DNA from: Marinobacter salsuginis
GTDB taxonomy: Bacteria > Pseudomonadota > Gammaproteobacteria > Pseudomonadales > Oleiphilaceae
Reading direction: 5' to 3'
NCBI RefSeq assembly: GCF_009617755.1
Contig: NZ_BGZH01000009.1
Coordinates: 1-5,453 of the forward strand
DNA: 5,453 nt
Notes under the pieces: model-generated
What the model was told of the DNA's origin: nothing
What the model saw: only the letters and a program-made list of their open reading frames with translations
Databases searched by the model: none
Shown: positions 1-5,453 of the stretch, piece by piece
How positions within the stretch are numbered: the stretch's first letter is position 1
Layout: every line of letters begins with the position of its first letter
Made by a program: the position numbers and the translations under genes

Positions 1-8
1 TATGATTT

Positions 9-1548
<1,540 letters not shown>

Positions 1549-1639
1549 AACGAAGCCGAACGCTTCGGTCAGAGTCCACACGAATTACTTGGTTGGCTGA
1601 ATAAAGAGAGCAGATGGGTCGTTGCAGGCCCGTGTTTTT
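1549..1639 (+). other. 16S to tRNA-Ile transcribed spacer
   Basis: This 91-base spacer contains no gene. Directly after the 16S 3' end lies a hairpin: CGAAGC (1551-1556), loop CGAAC, GCTTCG (1562-1567). An alternative pairing is CCGAA/TTCGG at 1556-1568. The following block GTCCACACGAATTACTTGG (from about 1574) resembles the conserved gammaproteobacterial spacer just after 16S. In known operons this part is the 3' strand of the RNase III pre-16S stem; its partner would lie upstream of base 1 and cannot be checked here. The 3' end of the spacer is the terminator-like hairpin listed separately. Confidence 0.8.
1614..1639 (+). terminator. terminator-like hairpin with T5 run just before tRNA-Ile
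   Basis: ATGGGTC (1614-1620) can pair with GGCCCGT (1627-1633) around the loop GTTGCA, giving seven pairs, two of them G-T. After one G come five T's (1635-1639) that abut the first base of tRNA-Ile. The form is that of a weak intrinsic terminator, but it lies inside an operon that must be read through. It is more likely silent under rRNA antitermination, or a processing or pausing structure. The last Ts would also be the 5' flank removed by RNase P. The pairing is seen in the sequence; the function is inferred. Confidence 0.35.
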
Positions 1640-1716
<77 letters not shown>

Positions 1717-1736
1717 GAATTTCACTGCTCGTCGTT

Positions 1737-1777
1737 GTCAAAGCACTTGCATAGCAGGCTATGCGGCGCACTTTGAC
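1737..1777 (+). repeat. internal hairpin arm 1 of the inter-tRNA block
   Basis: GTCAAAG (1737-1743) pairs with CTTTGAC (1771-1777). After an internal loop, GCATAG (1749-1754) pairs with CTATGC (1759-1764) around the four-base loop CAGG. This gives 13 Watson-Crick pairs in two stacks. The first base overlaps the last base of the outer stem, so the helices could stack coaxially. Confidence 0.6.
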
Positions 1778-1847
1778 GCCTAGATCAGCAAAATCCTGGT
1801 CTTGGAGACGATAGCAGAGCGCAGGACAGATTACGTTAATCTAGGCG
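1777..1847 (+). repeat. internal arm 2 of the inter-tRNA block
   Basis: CGCCTAGAT (1777-1785) is the exact reverse complement of ATCTAGGCG (1839-1847). Within it TCCTG (1794-1798) can pair with CAGGA (1822-1826), leaving an internal loop and a roughly 23-base apical region. The ends share bases with the neighbouring arms, so only part of each terminal pair can form at one time. Confidence 0.5.
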
Positions 1848-1908
1848 CAGCTTGAATGAGTGAAGGAGTGACCCTCGATGGGTCATGACTGATGCGAATG
1901 AATGCTGC
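1847..1908 (+). repeat. internal arm 3 of the inter-tRNA block
   Basis: GCAGC (1847-1851) pairs with GCTGC (1904-1908). At its centre, TGACCC (1869-1874) pairs with GGGTCA (1880-1885) around the five-base loop TCGAT. The outer five-pair stem directly abuts the bounding stem of the whole block. There is no T run after it, so it is not a terminator. Confidence 0.5.
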
Positions 1909-1939
1909 AACGACGAGTAACGGAAGCTGGACAAGTTCT

Positions 1940-2015
1940 GGGGCTATAGCTCAGCTGGGAGAGCGCCTGCCTTGCACGCAGGAGGTCGGCAGTTCGATCC
2001 TGCCTAGCTCCACCA
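1940..2015 (+). tRNA. tRNA-Ala (anticodon TGC)
   Basis: Alanine tRNA of 76 bases with CCA encoded (2013-2015). The acceptor stem GGGGCTA (1940-1946) pairs with TAGCTCC (2005-2011). The third pair is G1942-T2009, the G3-U70 wobble that is the known identity element for alanyl-tRNA synthetase. The D stem is GCTC/GAGC (1949-1952, 1961-1964). The anticodon stem CCTGC/GCAGG encloses CTTGCAC with TGC at 1973-1975, and the T stem GGCAG/CTGCC encloses TTCGATC (1993-1999). It is co-transcribed with the rRNAs and is the second tRNA of the usual Ile-Ala spacer pair. Confidence 0.99.
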
Positions 2016-2020
2016 AATTA

Positions 2021-2041
2021 CTGACTAACTTCGGTTAGCAG
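2021..2041 (+). other. TTCG-capped hairpin just after tRNA-Ala
   Basis: CTAAC (2025-2029) pairs with GTTAG (2034-2038) around the loop TTCG (2030-2033). Outside it CTG (2021-2023) pairs with CAG (2039-2041), with A2024 bulged, giving eight pairs in all. UUCG loops are stable in RNA, though this one is closed by C-G as in the most stable form. No T run follows, so it is not an intrinsic terminator. It starts five bases after the tRNA CCA and may act as a boundary for trimming the tRNA 3' end or for folding of the precursor; that role is inferred. Confidence 0.6.
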
Positions 2042-2061
2042 TGTGCAGAAACAAGTGTTTC

Positions 2062-2078
2062 AACTTGATGAACAAGTT
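2062..2078 (+). other. spacer hairpin
   Basis: AACTTG (2062-2067) pairs with CAAGTT (2073-2078) around the loop ATGAA. The stem can be extended by TTC (2059-2061) pairing with GAA (2080-2082) across a bulged C2079. It lies in the 16S-23S spacer ahead of the antitermination site. No function can be assigned from the sequence. Confidence 0.5.
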
Positions 2079-2091
2079 CGAAGCCCTTCTT

Positions 2092-2109
2092 TCTGATCAC
2101 TGGGTCAGA
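2092..2109 (+). promoter_or_regulatory. boxB-like hairpin of the rRNA antitermination site
   Basis: TCTGAT (2092-2097) pairs with GTCAGA (2104-2109), including one T-G pair, around the six-base loop CACTGG. It sits three bases before boxA. This order, a small hairpin and then boxA, matches the boxB-boxA arrangement of rRNA antitermination sites. The boxB hairpin is known to matter less than boxA in rRNA operons, so this call rests mainly on its position. Confidence 0.6.
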
Positions 2110-2111
2110 TT

Positions 2112-2124
2112 TGCTCTTTAACAA
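2112..2124 (+). promoter_or_regulatory. boxA antitermination element before 23S
   Basis: TGCTCTTTAACAA matches the E. coli rRNA boxA almost letter for letter. In the nascent RNA, boxA is bound by NusB-NusE (S10). Together with NusA, NusG and SuhB they make RNA polymerase resistant to Rho and aid rRNA folding. A copy ahead of 23S, in addition to the one expected in the unseen leader, reloads the complex after the tRNAs, as in E. coli. Confidence 0.92.
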
Positions 2125-2147
2125 ATTGGACGAGATAGAATACGAAG

Positions 2148-2178
2148 ATATTTCTCTCATTATCTCCGAGAGGAATAT
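2148..2178 (+). other. 11-pair hairpin in the spacer after boxA
   Basis: ATATTTCTCTC (2148-2158) pairs with GAGAGGAATAT (2168-2178), ten Watson-Crick pairs and one G-T, around the loop ATTATCTCC. It is the longest local hairpin of the spacer. An arm of this length could be cut by RNase III, but no direct evidence is visible. Confidence 0.6.
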
Positions 2179-2260
2179 GTTCAATGTGATAGCGATTTCA
2201 AGCGTTATCCGGTGTTGTCGTTGAAGTGGTTGTTATATCGCTTCAAGGAACTGTCTCCAC

Positions 2261-2293
2261 TTATTGATGCCCTGGTTTACCAGGTTATTGATG
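2261..2293 (+). repeat. 9-bp direct repeat flanking a small hairpin
   Basis: TTATTGATG occurs at 2261-2269 and again at 2285-2293. Between the copies lies CCTGG-TTTA-CCAGG (2271-2284), a perfect five-pair hairpin with a four-base loop. The layout looks like a target duplication around a tiny insert, but 15 bases between the repeats is too short for any known element, so replication slippage or chance is more likely. Confidence 0.5.
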
Positions 2294-2302
2294 GATGGAA
2301 CA

Positions 2303-2322
2303 CAGTTGTCTTGGGGTTATAT

Positions 2323-2330
<8 letters not shown>
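2303..2330 (+). other. pre-23S processing stem, 5' strand
   Basis: This strand pairs with 5205-5233 on the far side of 23S. Bases 2317-2330 (TTATATAGTCAAGC) are the exact reverse complement of 5205-5218. G2316 pairs with C5219, A5220 is bulged, TTGTCTTGGG (2306-2315) pairs exactly with CCCAAGACAA (5221-5230), and G2305-T5231, A2304-T5232 and C2303-G5233 extend it to 28 pairs. The inner end is helix 1 of mature 23S. The outer part is the double-stranded substrate on which RNase III separates pre-23S from the operon transcript. Confidence 0.9.
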
Positions 2331-5204
<2,874 letters not shown>

Positions 5205-5214
<10 letters not shown>

Positions 5215-5233
5215 ATAACACCCAAGACAATTG
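5205..5233 (+). other. pre-23S processing stem, 3' strand
   Basis: This is the partner of 2303-2330, with GCTTGACTATATAAC and CCCAAGACAATTG separated by the single bulged base A5220. The first ten bases belong to mature 23S helix 1 and the rest are trimmed. An alternative local hairpin, TGCG (5232-5235) with CGCA (5241-5244), would compete only with the outermost pairs. Confidence 0.9.
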
Positions 5234-5326
5234 CGGATAACGCAGAGCCTAACCGCTCAAACGAAATCAAACATCACTGTCAGTCCAACTGACCGTTCTA
5301 TCCCGTCCCCCAGTGATCAACCGTTT
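5215..5326 (+). other. 23S to 5S transcribed spacer
   Basis: This 112-base spacer contains no gene and no tRNA. Its first 19 bases are the 3' strand of the pre-23S stem. It then has TGCG-GATAA-CGCA (5232-5244). Later comes a stem ATCACTG (5273-5279) with CAGTGAT (5311-5317), enclosing the hairpin GTCAGT-CCA-ACTGAC (5279-5293). The two share base 5279. The AT-rich bases between and after them would be available to RNase E, which releases pre-5S in E. coli. Confidence 0.8.
5273..5317 (+). other. nested stem-loop in the 23S-5S spacer
   Basis: The outer stem ATCACTG/CAGTGAT (5273-5279/5311-5317) is seven perfect pairs. Inside it GTCAGT (5279-5284) pairs with ACTGAC (5288-5293) around CCA. It ends nine bases before 5S. 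No T run follows the outer stem closely enough for an intrinsic terminator (TTTT at 5324-5327 is seven bases away). A processing or folding role is inferred. Confidence 0.5.
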
Positions 5327-5445
5327 TGCCTGACGACCATAGCGGTCTGGAACCACCTGATCCCATCCCGAACTCAGAAGTGAAACAGACCAGCGCCGAT
5401 GGTAGTGTGGCGTTGCCCATGTGAGAGTAGGTCATCGTCAGGCTC
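5327..5445 (+). rRNA. rrf: 5S ribosomal RNA, complete
   Basis: Small RNA of the large-subunit central protuberance, bound by L5, L18 and L25. Helix I is GCCTGACGA (5328-5336) paired exactly with TCGTCAGGC (5435-5443). The conserved CCGAACTCAGAAGTGAAAC begins at about 5369, and the loop E and helix IV region AGCGCCGATGGTAGTGTGG starts at about 5392; both match the proteobacterial 5S pattern. The ends were set by analogy with E. coli, one base before helix I and two after it, giving about 119 bases against 120. The last 8 bases of the window are trailer, so the operon terminator is not seen. Confidence 0.97.
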
Positions 5446-5453
5446 CTAATACC

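Larger units (their letters stand above)
1728..1917 (+). repeat. 190-bp block bounded by a perfect 10-bp inverted repeat
   Basis: CTCGTCGTTG (1728-1737) is the exact reverse complement of CAACGACGAG (1908-1917). Inside lie three further paired arms that meet end to end, so the transcript could form a four-way junction. The bounding repeats resemble the terminal repeats of a miniature inverted-repeat element. However, I see no clear target-site duplication in the flanks (TTCACTG on the left, TAACGGA on the right) and no transposase. It could be a small inserted element, or a native structured RNA of the precursor that helps processing of the two tRNAs. Confidence 0.55.
1717..1939 (+). other. 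long structured spacer between tRNA-Ile and tRNA-Ala
   Basis: This 223-base spacer holds no gene that I can support. In the E. coli operons with this tRNA pair the gap is only about 40 bases, so this one is several times longer. Most of it is covered by inverted repeats that could form one folded domain: an outer stem (1728-1737/1908-1917) and three internal arms (1737-1777, 1777-1847, 1847-1908). These are described in the next entries. There are no start codons with convincing ribosome binding sites on either strand. What it does is unknown. Confidence 0.85.
2125..2322 (+). other. boxA to 23S spacer, a run of hairpins
   Basis: This stretch holds no gene. It contains, in order: ATATTTCTCTC/GAGAGGAATAT (2148-2158/2168-2178, 11 pairs with one G-T, loop of 9); GATAGCG/CGTTATC (2188-2194/2203-2209, one G-T); TTGAAGTG/CGCTTCAA (2221-2228/2239-2246, one G-T); CCTGG/CCAGG (2271-2275/2280-2284, loop TTTA); and from 2303 the 5' strand of the pre-23S stem. 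An open frame runs from 2212 through the 23S start, but it is not credible as a gene because more than half of it is 23S rRNA. Confidence 0.75.

Noticed and set aside
1..8. Promoter or leader elements upstream of 16S
   Set aside because: Only eight bases are present before the mature 16S start; no promoter or leader boxA can be judged.
5315..5327. T run before 5S after a stem-loop as an intrinsic terminator
   Set aside because: The TTTT at 5324-5327 is seven bases past the stem and runs into 5S, which must be transcribed with 23S; spacing and context do not fit.

Overview
The window is one complete ribosomal RNA operon core, all on the + strand: 16S rRNA (9-1548), tRNA-Ile(GAT) (1640-1716), tRNA-Ala(TGC) (1940-2015), 23S rRNA (2323-5214) and 5S rRNA (5327-5445). 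I find no protein-coding gene. Every open frame examined lies on or antisense to structured RNA. The operon promoter and leader lie upstream, since only 8 bases precede 16S. The terminator, and any tRNA after 5S, lie downstream, since only 8 bases follow 5S.

The organism is a gammaproteobacterium. The basis is the 16S sequence, the Ile-Ala tRNA pair in the spacer and an Escherichia coli-type boxA in front of 23S. From memory, the V1-V3 region looks most like marine Oceanospirillales (Thalassolituus, Oceanobacter, Bermanella or Saccharospirillum-like). That finer placement is a recollection, not a comparison I could run. Rigid numbering offsets to E. coli (16S +6 from about E. coli 338 to the end; 23S +2310 from about E. 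coli 2058 to the end) show intact, full-length genes without intervening sequences. The decoding site, peptidyl transferase centre and sarcin-ricin loop all keep their normal bases.

Layout: the 16S-23S spacer runs from 1549 to 2322 (774 bases). Between 16S and tRNA-Ile it carries a terminator-like hairpin with five T's directly before the tRNA. The gap between the two tRNAs is 223 bases and is filled by a nested set of inverted repeats bounded by a perfect 10-bp inverted repeat (1728-1737 / 1908-1917). After tRNA-Ala come a TTCG-capped hairpin, a boxB-like hairpin with boxA (2092-2124), a series of further hairpins, and the 5' strand of the pre-23S processing stem. That stem closes with bases just after 23S (28 pairs, one bulged A). 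The 23S-5S spacer (112 bases) holds a further stem-loop.

The parts work as one transcript. Antitermination signals keep polymerase processive, RNase III and other RNases cut the long stems, and the products are two tRNAs and the three ribosomal RNAs. This is mostly an ordinary region. The structured 190-bp block between the two tRNAs is the one segment the standard operon parts do not explain.
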